A DNA stretch of 27,869 bases from JBJHCA01 sp050485785 (GCA_050485785.1 JBJHCA010000042.1:1-27869), one strand, 5' to 3'; numbered from the stretch's first letter, positions 14,977 through 23,035 are shown. Numbers and translations: made by a program. The notes: a model not told the origin generated them from the letters alone.

Positions 14977-17430
14977 ATGCGAATCGCATTGATTTTTCTT
15001 GCCAGTATTATGATCTTTCCTTTTACCTCCCGTTCGCAATCTGCAGCCTCTTATATGCAGCCGCCTGAACCCTTGCTCAGCCTGATCGACGTACCCGGCA
15101 CACCGGGTTTTTCCGTTTCGCCGGATAATTCCCTGTTCCTGATCCTTGACCGTCCCGGATTCCCATCCATTAATGAATTGAATGAACCCGAACTGCGACT
15201 GGCAGGTGTGCGTTTCAACCCCGAAACCCGGGGGCCGACTCAGGCAGCCTATTTTACCGGCATGGCTACAGGAAAAACAGCAAAGCCTGAAATCACCAAA
15301 CCTATCGACGGGTTGCCTGCTGAAATTAAAATCCGGAGTTTCAGCTGGTCACCTGATGGCAGCTATGTGGCATTTTCGGTACTTCAACAGCAAGCCTGGC
15401 GGCTTTGGGTGCTGGATATCAGTGCCAATAAGGCAACCCGCCTTCCTGTACCGCCACTGAATGATGCACTCCCCGGCGGTTCATTCGAGTGGATTTCGGA
15501 TACACACAAATTGTTGATCAGAACACAGCCTGCTGCTACCACGGGTGCAAACCCTCCTGAACAACCGGTAAGTCCGGCGGGGCCGGTGATCATCGAATCA
15601 GCCGGCGAGGTGGTTAGTAACCGGACTTTTCAGGACCTTCTGCAAACTCCGCATGATGGCGATCTTTTTGAGTTTTATACCGGGGCAGATCTGATGATAT
15701 ATGACCTGGATGCCGGTACCGGATATACATTGATTGAAAACGGCATGGTGTGGTATGCCTCGGCCTCTCCGGATGGCCAATACGTTTTAGTCAATCAGCT
15801 AACAAGACCATTTTCATACCAGGTACCCTATTTCCGCTTTCCTCAACAGGTTGATATATTCAGTATTGACGGCAACAAGGTTTACGGGTTTGATCCGGTT
15901 CCCCTTGCAGAACGAATTCCTCAGGGCTTCGGAGCAACCCGGGAAGGGCCAAGAAACTGGAGCTGGCAAAACAATGCAGATGCTGTCATCACCTGGGTGG
16001 AAGCACTGGACGGTGGAGATCCCCGGGCAGAGGCTGAATATCGCGATGCCATGTTTGTATTGCAGGCCCCGTTTACCGGAGAAGCTATTCAACTGGCGAA
16101 GTTCGAATTGAGATTCAGCAATATCCGTTGGGCACCCAATGGCATGGCTGTTACCCGGGAAAGGGAATGGCGAAACCGTCGTGAAATTGAAAGACTGTGG
16201 AATTTTTCGGTTGCACATCCTGAACAGTGGCATGTTGCTGTACTGAACGATCGCTCGTATGAGGACCGTTATAATGACCCGGGCAATCCGGTCATCACTA
16301 CAGATCATCGCGGCTCGAGCGTGTTGCAGTTAAATGATGATCAATCTGCATTCTGGAGATCCGGAATGGGTGCCGGCCCGGAAGGCAACCGCCCTTTTGT
16401 ATCGCTCACTTATTTTGAAACCGGAGCCACTGAAAAAGTCTGGGAATCATTCCCGGAATTTTACGATCGGGTAGTGAGAATTGCCGGAGACCATACCCTG
16501 TTTATCATCCGTGAAGCGCCGGATCATTTTCCGAACTATGTTATGCTTGATTTAAACCAACCGGATGGCATACAATACATAACTTCATTTATTAACCCCT
16601 TTGCGGCTATGGATGGTATTCAGCGTGAATATATTGAATACTCGCGCGAAGATGGTGTCCCGCTCAACGGTACTTTGTATCTGCCTCCGGGATACGATGC
16701 AGCAACAGATGGACCCTTACCACTTCTGATGTGGGCTTATCCTCGGGAATTCAGGGATGCGGGAGCAGCCGGCCAGCGTACCGATGCGCCATTGGCATTT
16801 GTTCGCCCGTCATGGGGCTCACCTGTACCCTATACATTAATGGGGTATGCTGTGTTTAACAACTTCAGTATGCCGGTAATTGGTGAAGGTGACAATGAAC
16901 CCAATGATTCATTTGTGGAGCAAATCAAAATGGCTGCAAGAGCTGCGATAGACACCCTGGTCAACAGAGGCATTACTGACCGAGACAGAATTGCCGTTGG
17001 CGGCCACTCATACGGTGCATTTATGACGGCAAACCTGCTGGCTCATACCGATTATTTTGCCGCAGGTATTGCCCGCAGCGGTGCTTACAACCGCACGCTC
17101 ACCCCTTTTGGATTTCAGTCAGAAGAAAGGACTTACTGGCAGGCACCGGAAGTGTACAATACCATGTCCCCATTTATGCATGCTCACAGTATAAAAGCAC
17201 CCATTTTACTCATTCACGGTGATTCTGACAATAATTCCGGAACATTTCCTATGCAAAGTGAAAGGTTTTATGCAGCCCTGCAAAGTCAAGGCGCTAATGC
17301 CCGATTAGTCATGTTGCCTTACGAAGGCCATGGCTACAGGGCCCGTGAATCTGTTTTGCATGTAGTTTGGGAAACATACAACTGGCTTGAAACCCATTTA
17401 AAAGACAGGCATTCCGAAACGGAACAATAG
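14977..17430 (+). CDS. Secreted S9-family serine peptidase (prolyl oligopeptidase / glutamyl peptidase-like)
   Basis: 817 residues from ATG 14977, chosen because it gives a compact signal peptide MRIALIFLASIMIFPFTSRSQS; ATG 14926 would add 17 polar residues. The N-terminal half is a beta-propeller with repeated blades such as SFSWSPDGSYVAFSV and YASASPDGQYVLV. The C-terminal alpha/beta hydrolase (about 545-817) has the triad Ser678 in GGHSYGAF, Asp751 in HGDSDNN and His785 in EGHGY. The RQ..-type YNRTLTPFGFQSEERTYWQAPEVY segment and overall length fit the S9D glutamyl-endopeptidase-like group known from plastids and Bacteroidota. It is probably periplasmic or secreted and degrades oligopeptides. 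It is divergent from the repeat-protein gene, and dps follows after 42 nt. Confidence 0.92.
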   Translation: MRIALIFLASIMIFPFTSRSQSAASYMQPPEPLLSLIDVPGTPGFSVSPDNSLFLILDRPGFPSINELNEPELRLAGVRFNPETRGPTQAAYFTGMATGKTAKPEITKPIDGLPAEIKIRSFSWSPDGSYVAFSVLQQQAWRLWVLDISANKATRLPVPPLNDALPGGSFEWISDTHKLLIRTQPAATTGANPPEQPVSPAGPVIIESAGEVVSNRTFQDLLQTPHDGDLFEFYTGADLMIYDLDAGTGYTLIENGMVWYASASPDGQYVLVNQLTRPFSYQVPYFRFPQQVDIFSIDGNKVYGFDPVPLAERIPQGFGATREGPRNWSWQNNADAVITWVEALDGGDPRAEAEYRDAMFVLQAPFTGEAIQLAKFELRFSNIRWAPNGMAVTREREWRNRREIERLWNFSVAHPEQWHVAVLNDRSYEDRYNDPGNPVITTDHRGSSVLQLNDDQSAFWRSGMGAGPEGNRPFVSLTYFETGATEKVWESFPEFYDRVVRIAGDHTLFIIREAPDHFPNYVMLDLNQPDGIQYITSFINPFAAMDGIQREYIEYSREDGVPLNGTLYLPPGYDAATDGPLPLLMWAYPREFRDAGAAGQRTDAPLAFVRPSWGSPVPYTLMGYAVFNNFSMPVIGEGDNEPNDSFVEQIKMAARAAIDTLVNRGITDRDRIAVGGHSYGAFMTANLLAHTDYFAAGIARSGAYNRTLTPFGFQSEERTYWQAPEVYNTMSPFMHAHSIKAPILLIHGDSDNNSGTFPMQSERFYAALQSQGANARLVMLPYEGHGYRARESVLHVVWETYNWLETHLKDRHSETEQ

Positions 17431-17432
17431 GC

Positions 17433-17459
17433 TATTCAGGACGTTCATATCACTGAATA
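17433..17459. repeat. Inverted repeat TATTCAG-N13-CTGAATA upstream of the Dps gene
   Basis: Perfect 7-bp arms at 17433-17439 and 17453-17459, 13 nt before the dps ATG. It could be an operator or the 3' hairpin of the S9 peptidase transcript. No T run follows, so an intrinsic terminator is unlikely. Confidence 0.45.
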
Positions 17460-17472
17460 AAACATTGACATA

Positions 17473-17952
17473 ATGAAATCCATTCAATCGCGAATAGGAC
17501 TGGATACAGACCTGACCCATAATCTGGCCGAAGGCCTCAACCGTTTACTGGCCAATTACCAAATGTTCTACATGAATTTGAGGGGATATCACTGGAACAT
17601 CAAAGGAGAGAAGTTCTTTGAACTGCACGCCAAGTTTGAGGAACTATATACCGACGCACAGGTAAAAATTGACGAAATAGCTGAGCGTGTACTCACACTG
17701 GGCTATGTTCCCATGCACACCTACCGGCAGTACATGGATTCTTCGCGAATAGACGAAGCAAAAAGTGTTACTGATGCCCGTGAAACAGTTACCAACATCC
17801 TGGAGTCATTCAGTATTTTACTTGAAGTAGAACGCGAATTACTCGAGCTTTCTGCCGAGGCTTCCGATGAAGGTACCAATGCACTGATGAGTGACTACAT
17901 TCGCGAAACCGAGAAACTCGTTTGGATGTATTCAGCATACCTAGGAAGATAG
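17473..17952 (+). CDS. dps: Dps family ferritin-like DNA-protection protein
   Basis: 159 residues, a four-helix ferritin-like subunit expected to form a 12-mer that oxidises and stores iron using peroxide. The intersubunit ferroxidase ligands match the family: His40 in GYHWNIKG, His52 in ELHAKFEELY, Asp67 and Glu71 in KIDEIAERV. There is no extended lysine-rich N-terminal tail of the E. coli type (only MKSIQSR), so direct DNA binding is doubtful and an iron/peroxide detoxification role is safer. It lies 42 nt behind the S9 peptidase gene. No TAnnTTTG was seen in that gap, but a 7-bp inverted repeat is there, so it may be cotranscribed or separately controlled under oxidative stress. Confidence 0.95.
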   Translation: MKSIQSRIGLDTDLTHNLAEGLNRLLANYQMFYMNLRGYHWNIKGEKFFELHAKFEELYTDAQVKIDEIAERVLTLGYVPMHTYRQYMDSSRIDEAKSVTDARETVTNILESFSILLEVERELLELSAEASDEGTNALMSDYIRETEKLVWMYSAYLGR

Positions 17953-18148
17953 ATAACACTTTTCTATACGGTTGATAGTAATGGCAGGATGCCGTGCTTC
18001 ATCAGTCTGAAGTCGGTTAACCATACCGCTCTGTTCTTTAACTTGTACTTGTCAGCGTTCATCCCTGAACCCGAACCAAAGGTGCTTTTCAAAGTGCAAT
18101 TGGAGGATAGTTTCTGGCCCATGCACCTTTAAACTATGTCCCGATAGA

Positions 18149-18178
18149 TAAGAATCTATTTCGCACAAATGATTCTTA
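18149..18178. promoter_or_regulatory. Operator-like inverted repeat TAAGAATC-N14-GATTCTTA
   Basis: Perfect 8-bp arms at 18149-18156 and 18171-18178, with centres 22 bp apart (about two helical turns). It lies directly upstream of the -7 element at 18184 and covers the -33 region, the position expected of a repressor site. Confidence 0.5.
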
Positions 18179-18183
18179 CATCG

Positions 18184-18191
18184 TACATTTG
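18184..18191 (+). promoter_or_regulatory. -7 promoter element TACATTTG of the oxoamine synthase gene
   Basis: An exact TAnnTTTG with a partial -33 TTTC at 18159-18162 (21-nt spacing), 19 nt before ATG 18211. This position argues against the upstream ATG at 18169, which would lie before the promoter. Confidence 0.6.
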
Positions 18192-18210
18192 TCCTTTTGC
18201 AAAAAGAGGT

Positions 18211-19416
18211 ATGAAAGATATATTTGAACGGATAGCAAGTAAAAGCACGGCACTGGGTCAGTATGCCGATGCTACAGAGGGCACCATGATGTTTCCGCAG
18301 CTGGAAGGCCCTCTGGGCCCGCGAATGGTTCACAAAGGCAGGGAATATATTGTTTGGAGCATCAACAATTATCTGGGTCTTGCCAATCATCCTGAAGTGC
18401 GCAAAACAGATGCTGAAGCTGCCGCAAAATGGGGAGCAGCTTACCCGATGGGGGCACGCATGATGTCGGGTCAAACCGAGCTGCATACCCGGCTTGAACA
18501 GGAACTGGCCGATTTTGAACAAAAGGAAAGTGCCTATCTGTTGAATTACGGGTACCAAGGTGTTGTGTCCATTATTGATGCCATGGTTGACCGACGCGAT
18601 GTGATAGTTTACGATGCCGAAAGCCATGCCTGTATTGTGGACGGAGTAAGACTACACGCCGGGTTGAGAATTGCATTCAGGCACAACGATACAGATCATC
18701 TTCGGCAATGTTTGGCCAGGGCTGAAAATCATGCTGAAAAGCAGGGAGGCGGCATATTTGTGATTACGGAGGGAGTATTTGGCATGCGCGGTGACTTAGG
18801 CAAGCTGGATGAAATAGCAGCACTCAAAAAAGAATATAACTTCAGGTTGTTTGTAGATGATGCCCATGGATTTGGCACCATGGGTAATACAGGAATAGGT
18901 GCAGGTGAACACTTTGGAGTTCAGGATGAGATTGATCTTTATTTTGGCACTTTTGCCAAATCCATGGCTTCAATTGGGGCATTTGTTGCCGGGCCGGCCA
19001 ACATTATCCGTTACTTGAAGTACAATATGCGGTCGCAGATCTTTGCCAAATCGCTCCCTATGATTTTGGTTGAAGGAGCCCTCAAACGTCTTGACATGCT
19101 CAGAACCATGCCTGAGTTAAAAGCAGGTCTTTGGGACAACGCCCACGCATTGCAGGATGGATTCAGAAACGACGGATTTGATCTGGGCATTACCCAGAGT
19201 TGCATTACCCCGGTGTATGTCCACGGCGATGTTCCCAAAGCTATTCATATTGTGAGCCTGCTACGGGAAAAGCATCATGTTTTTTGCTCTATAGTTGTAT
19301 ACCCGGTGGTTCCTAAAGGCGTCATTTTATTGCGGCTTATACCTACTGCCGTGCATACACATCAGGATATTGACGAAACCCTGGCAGCATTCAGGGATAT
19401 TAAAAAACTGGTTTAA
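18211..19416 (+). CDS. PLP-dependent alpha-oxoamine synthase, serine palmitoyltransferase-like
   Basis: 401 residues. This family condenses an acyl-CoA with an amino acid, releasing CO2 and CoA: serine palmitoyltransferase, KBL, AONS, and the related cysteate acyltransferase of sulfonolipid synthesis. Visible PLP residues are His in DAESHACIVDG (stacking on the cofactor), Asp216 and His219 in VDDAHGFG, and Schiff-base Lys250 in FGTFAKSMAS. The substrate loop SINNYLGLANHP near the N-terminus is family-typical, as is GARMMSGQT. It is not next to biotin or threonine genes, and sphingolipids or sulfonolipids are common in Bacteroidota, so a long-chain-base role is favoured; the amino acid (serine or cysteate) cannot be read from sequence. 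The VOC gene starts 8 nt after its stop, so they are almost certainly cotranscribed. Confidence 0.88.
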   Translation: MKDIFERIASKSTALGQYADATEGTMMFPQLEGPLGPRMVHKGREYIVWSINNYLGLANHPEVRKTDAEAAAKWGAAYPMGARMMSGQTELHTRLEQELADFEQKESAYLLNYGYQGVVSIIDAMVDRRDVIVYDAESHACIVDGVRLHAGLRIAFRHNDTDHLRQCLARAENHAEKQGGGIFVITEGVFGMRGDLGKLDEIAALKKEYNFRLFVDDAHGFGTMGNTGIGAGEHFGVQDEIDLYFGTFAKSMASIGAFVAGPANIIRYLKYNMRSQIFAKSLPMILVEGALKRLDMLRTMPELKAGLWDNAHALQDGFRNDGFDLGITQSCITPVYVHGDVPKAIHIVSLLREKHHVFCSIVVYPVVPKGVILLRLIPTAVHTHQDIDETLAAFRDIKKLV

Positions 19417-19424
19417 TACTGAAT

Positions 19425-20489
19425 ATGGCAGCTCACTATTACATACGCGGTATTCAACAGGTAGGCCTGGGTGTTAACAATGCAGAAACTAGCTGGCTTT
19501 GGTACAACAAACACCTGGGATTTGATTGCAAGTTGTTTGACGACACGGCTACTGCCCCATTGATGAAACAATACACTGGAGGTGAAGAATGCAGCAGAAG
19601 GGCAAAGCTGGCACTTAACCTCAATGGAGGCGGGGGACTTGAAATCTGGGAACATCAATCCAAGCCCCAGGCTGAACAAATACACTGGACACCCCAAAGT
19701 ACCGGGTTGGCCGCCATCAAAATCAGATCAACCGATATCAGGGCAACCCATGAATACTGGAATAAACAAAACCTGGGTCTTTCCACGCCCATAGTAAAAC
19801 GAATTGACGGTAAATCAATGTTCCGCGCTAAAGATCCGGCAGGGGTTTATCTTGAATTTATAGAATGGCGTGAAAGTTTCATGAACCTGGTTTCCAACGG
19901 GATGACCGGTGGTGTTGCGGGGGTTGTAGTATTTACCAGCAATATAGAACGGGCCGGAACTTTGTTCAGCAGTATTCTTGGAGCCAAACCATTGAGCCCG
20001 CCTGAAGATGGGCAAATAGTTTGGCCTGACAACAATGTACAACAAAGAGCTATCCAGCAAATTCTGAAAAGTAATCATCAACCCGGCGGGCCTTATGGTA
20101 AATTGCTGGGCAATTTTGAAATAGAGCTGGTGGAAGTTGCCGGAAGCAGCACTGAACCTGTATACGATTTTGATGAAAGGCATTGGGGAGATCCCGGAAT
20201 TATACATATATGTTTCGATGTTCAGCAAATGGATGAACTGCTGGGGCAATGCAGAAAACACAATTTTGATGTGACCGTAGACAGTGAAGGCAAATTCAGC
20301 ATGGAAAAAGCCTCCGGTAGGTTTGCCTACATAGAAGGGCCTGATAATATTCTGGTGGAATTTGTGGAGACCTACAGAATTCCGATCATCAAAAAGCTTG
20401 GCTGGTATATAAACGTGTTCAATCGGAAAAAACCATTGCCGGCATGGATTTTACAATGCATGGCCTTCAACCGTAAACGAATAAGTTGA
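19425..20489 (+). CDS. Tandem VOC-domain (glyoxalase/dioxygenase superfamily) protein
   Basis: 354 residues, built of four beta-alpha-beta3 modules (two VOC domains, about 5-150 and 160-318) and an extra C-terminal piece. Annotation as 4-hydroxyphenylpyruvate dioxygenase is tempting from the length, but the metal His of the first strands is not conserved. By module the candidate ligands are Gln12 and Glu73 (module 1), Ala97 and Glu144 (module 2), Gly166 and Glu234 (module 3), His261 and Glu312 (module 4). Modules 1 and 4 together give Gln-Glu-His-Glu, the glyoxalase I set, whereas modules 2 and 3 lack the Gln/His ligands. The substrate is unknown. It lies 8 nt behind the oxoamine synthase, so a role in the same lipid pathway is plausible but inferred. 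Confidence 0.85.
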   Translation: MAAHYYIRGIQQVGLGVNNAETSWLWYNKHLGFDCKLFDDTATAPLMKQYTGGEECSRRAKLALNLNGGGGLEIWEHQSKPQAEQIHWTPQSTGLAAIKIRSTDIRATHEYWNKQNLGLSTPIVKRIDGKSMFRAKDPAGVYLEFIEWRESFMNLVSNGMTGGVAGVVVFTSNIERAGTLFSSILGAKPLSPPEDGQIVWPDNNVQQRAIQQILKSNHQPGGPYGKLLGNFEIELVEVAGSSTEPVYDFDERHWGDPGIIHICFDVQQMDELLGQCRKHNFDVTVDSEGKFSMEKASGRFAYIEGPDNILVEFVETYRIPIIKKLGWYINVFNRKKPLPAWILQCMAFNRKRIS

Positions 20490-20507
20490 AAGGTGCTAAT
20501 AATTGTT

Positions 20508-20537
20508 TTTGTATTTTTCTTTATTCTCATAGTTTTG
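20508..20537 (+). promoter_or_regulatory. Candidate promoter of the SDR gene (TTTG-N18-TAGTTTTG)
   Basis: TTTG (20508-20511) and TAGTTTTG (20530-20537) match both elements of the Bacteroidota consensus with 18-nt spacing, 36 nt before ATG 20574. The DNA is very T-rich, and an alternative reading has it coding for a membrane segment, so a chance match is possible. Confidence 0.45.
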
Positions 20538-20573
20538 TCAATTATAATCTTGTCTGATTCGAATAAACATTCC

Positions 20574-21368
20574 ATGAAATATTTTCAAGGCAAAACGGTT
20601 TGGATTACCGGAGCATCTGCCGGTATAGGTGAACAGCTTGCCTATGCCATGAGTGAAGCCGGTGCCGAACTGATCCTGTCTGCACGTCGAAAAGTAGCAC
20701 TGGACCAGGTAGCAGCAAACTGCAAAGGAAACGGGGCTGTCCATGTTTTGCCCATTGACCTTGAACATCCCGAGACCATGAAGGAGAAAGTGGCAGAAGC
20801 CCTGCAAATGACCCGCCAAATCGACATTCTGGTCAATAACGGCGGGGTTTCTCAAAGAGGGCTTGTGGTGGACACCCTCAATGAAGTGGAAAAACGCATC
20901 ATGACCATCAACTTCCACGGAACTGCAGCACTTACAAGGGCAGTATTACCACACATGATCGAACGAAGAAGCGGGCAAATTGCCGTGATCACCAGCCTTA
21001 CCGGCAAATTCAGTACCCCTTACCGATCTAGTTACGCCGCCAGTAAGCATGCTTTACATGGCTTTTTTGAAGCCCTCAGGGCCGAAATTCACCAGTACGG
21101 AATCCACATAGCCATGATCTGCCCCGGTTTCATTCAGACAGATGTTTCGAAAAATGCACTGGACGAACAAGGAAACCCCCGTGGAATTATGGACGATACC
21201 ACGGCCAACGGCATGCATCCCAAAAAACTTGCCGGCAGGATACTCAAAGCACTGGCTGCCAGAAAAAACGAATCGTGGATTGGGGGCAAAGAAGTACTGA
21301 TGACTTACATTCACCGTTTCTTCCCCAACCTTTACCGCTCCATGATCAGGAAAGTAAAAGTAGTATAG
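20574..21368 (+). CDS. Short-chain dehydrogenase/reductase, DHRS7-like (3-ketosphinganine reductase candidate)
   Basis: 264 residues from ATG 20574. Classical SDR: cofactor motif TGASAGIG (12-19), NNGG (88-91), Asn113, Ser141, Tyr154 and Lys158 (SSYAASKHA). The sequence VVWITGASxGIGE.LAY...SARR, IDILVNNGGxSQR and VLPHMIER closely follows the DHRS7 group. The Arg pair after the second strand (SARRK) suggests NADPH. It lies behind the oxoamine synthase and VOC genes, so reduction of a 3-keto long-chain base is a reasonable hypothesis; many DHRS7-like enzymes reduce other ketones. An in-frame GTG at 20493, 3 nt after the VOC stop, would add a 27-residue hydrophobic segment of the kind KDSR and DHRS7 carry. 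It is convergent with pyrH, with 17 nt between them. Confidence 0.86.
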   Translation: MKYFQGKTVWITGASAGIGEQLAYAMSEAGAELILSARRKVALDQVAANCKGNGAVHVLPIDLEHPETMKEKVAEALQMTRQIDILVNNGGVSQRGLVVDTLNEVEKRIMTINFHGTAALTRAVLPHMIERRSGQIAVITSLTGKFSTPYRSSYAASKHALHGFFEALRAEIHQYGIHIAMICPGFIQTDVSKNALDEQGNPRGIMDDTTANGMHPKKLAGRILKALAARKNESWIGGKEVLMTYIHRFFPNLYRSMIRKVKVV

Positions 21369-21385
21369 GGATCAAAATTGCATGA

Positions 21386-22093
21386 TCAGCTTACCAAGGT
21401 ACCTACAGGTTCACCATCTATGATTCGGGTGAGGTTTTCAGGTTCATTGATATCGAAAACAATAATCGGCAGGTTGTTTTCTCTGCACATGGTGAATGCA
21501 GTCATGTCCATCACATTAAGTCCCAGGGCAATAACCCGGGCAAATGAAATAGTATCAAACTTTTGTGCCGAGGGATCCTTTTCGGGATCAGCGGTATATA
21601 TACCGTCAACCCGGGTGCCTTTGAGAATCACGTCAGCATTGATTTCATTGGCTCTTAATGCAGCAGCAGAATCTGTCGTAAAATAAGGGCTTCCGGTTCC
21701 GGCCACAAATATGACCACCCGGCCTTTTTCAAGATGTCTGATAGCTCTTCGTCTGATATAAGGTTCGGCAATTTGCCTCATTTCAATGGCAGACACAAGC
21801 CGCGTATAAATTCCGGCAGATTCCAGGGCCGATTGAAGAGCCATGCCATTGATCACCGTGGCCAGCATGCCCATGTAATCACCCTGAACGCGCTCAATGC
21901 CGGATGCTTCAGCCTGTAATCCTCTGAAAATATTTCCGCCTCCGATTACGATGGATACTTCTACACCGACATCAACCAGGCTTTTAATGGCAGCAGCATA
22001 ATGAGTAAGCATGTTGGAGGCAATTCCAAACTCCTGTTCTCCCATCAGGGATTCTCCGCTCAGTTTTAATAAGACTCTTTTGTACTTTGGCAT
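21386..22093 (-). CDS. pyrH: UMP kinase
   Basis: 235 residues, standard for the hexameric bacterial amino-acid-kinase-fold enzyme that phosphorylates UMP to UDP in pyrimidine synthesis. Motifs: KLSGES (10-15, phosphate binding), IGGGNIFRG (nucleotide loop), GTGSPYFTTDSAAALRA (UMP/ATP site) and KGTRVDGIYTADP. I start at MPKYKRVLLKLSG (ATG complementary to 22091-22093). The upstream frame extension (to 22159) crosses the tsf terminator and cannot be protein. It is the last gene of the translation cluster here. The frequent partner frr is absent; a convergent SDR gene follows instead. Confidence 0.96.
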   Translation of the reverse strand: MPKYKRVLLKLSGESLMGEQEFGIASNMLTHYAAAIKSLVDVGVEVSIVIGGGNIFRGLQAEASGIERVQGDYMGMLATVINGMALQSALESAGIYTRLVSAIEMRQIAEPYIRRRAIRHLEKGRVVIFVAGTGSPYFTTDSAAALRANEINADVILKGTRVDGIYTADPEKDPSAQKFDTISFARVIALGLNVMDMTAFTMCRENNLPIIVFDINEPENLTRIIDGEPVGTLVS

Positions 22094-22116
22094 GGCATAA
22101 AGATAAGTGTAGGTAT

Positions 22117-22150
22117 AAAAAAAGCGATGGGGTTTCCATCGCTTTTTTTT
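22117..22150. terminator. Bidirectional terminator between tsf and pyrH
   Basis: AAAGCGATGG (22121-22130) pairs perfectly with CCATCGCTTT (22136-22145) around a 5-nt loop. On the minus strand a run of seven T follows the stem (22123-22117, counting overlap). On the plus strand eight T run to 22150. It starts 2 nt beyond the tsf stop and ends about 24 nt before the pyrH start. Confidence 0.85.
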
Positions 22151-22151
22151 A

Positions 22152-22985
22152 TTATCCAAGCATAATGTGCTTAAATCCTGTAACGGTTAGCTCTTTGTCG
22201 GCAGTTCTCAGGTATGTGCGGATGTCCATACTGTTGTCCTTGACAAACTGCTGATTAAGCAAAGTTTGCTCTTTGTAAAACTTGTTGAGTTTACCCATGG
22301 CAATCTTTTCAAGTATTTCTTCCGGCTTGCCTTCCTGACGAGCCTGCTCTTTGCCGATCTCGATTTCCTTGGCGATGATATCCGAGGATACATCGTCCTT
22401 ATCCAGGGCAACGGGCTTCATAGCAGCCACCTGCATGGCCACATCGCGGCCATGAGCCTCAAAGTCACCGGCTTTGTTCAGGCCGAGGATTACCCCCGCA
22501 CGATAGCCCATGTGAATGTATGAAACCACCATGGGAGCTTCGATGCTTCCGTAATCAGCAATTTCTACTTTTTCACCGATCACACCAACCTGTTCAGTAA
22601 CTTTTTCACCAATGCTGATGCTGTTGTCAAACGGAAGATTCAACAATGCTTCCTTATCGGCAGGCATATTCTCGAGTGCAATAGCTGCAATTTTTGCGGT
22701 AAAGTTGATGAAATCCTGATTCTTGGCTACAAAGTCGGTTTCACAGCTCAGTCTCAAAACAACACCGCGGGATTTATCATCACTGACCAGTGCATAAACC
22801 ACACCTTCCAGGGCGTCGCGGTCAGCTCTTTTCTCAGAAAGCTTCTGACCTTTCTTGCGAAGGTATTCGATGGCTTTTTCAAAGTCACCATCACTTTCAA
22901 GCAATGCTTTCTTGCAATCCATCATACCGGCTCCTGTCATTTGACGCAGGCGGGCTACATCTTTGGCAGATATTGTAACTTCCAT
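22152..22985 (-). CDS. tsf: Elongation factor Ts
   Basis: 277 residues. Guanine-nucleotide exchange factor for EF-Tu. The N-terminal UBA-like domain (1-55) reads ISAKDVARLRQMTGAGMMDCKKAL, followed by the TDFVAKN signature that inserts into EF-Tu. The dimerisation core and the C-terminal module (ILEKIAMGKLNKFYKEQTLLNQQF) are both present. It follows rpsB with a 50-nt gap, as in most bacteria, and is closed by a strong terminator just after the stop. Confidence 0.97.
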   Translation of the reverse strand: MEVTISAKDVARLRQMTGAGMMDCKKALLESDGDFEKAIEYLRKKGQKLSEKRADRDALEGVVYALVSDDKSRGVVLRLSCETDFVAKNQDFINFTAKIAAIALENMPADKEALLNLPFDNSISIGEKVTEQVGVIGEKVEIADYGSIEAPMVVSYIHMGYRAGVILGLNKAGDFEAHGRDVAMQVAAMKPVALDKDDVSSDIIAKEIEIGKEQARQEGKPEEILEKIAMGKLNKFYKEQTLLNQQFVKDNSMDIRTYLRTADKELTVTGFKHIMLG

Positions 22986-23035
22986 GTTTGTTTATTTATC
23001 AGTTTTAAGATTTGGGATAGAAAAAAATATACAGG

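Noticed and set aside
22094..22159. 22-codon upstream extension of pyrH
   Set aside because: It crosses the tsf terminator hairpin and overlaps the tsf stop; the kinase fold begins at MPKYKRVLLKLSGES.
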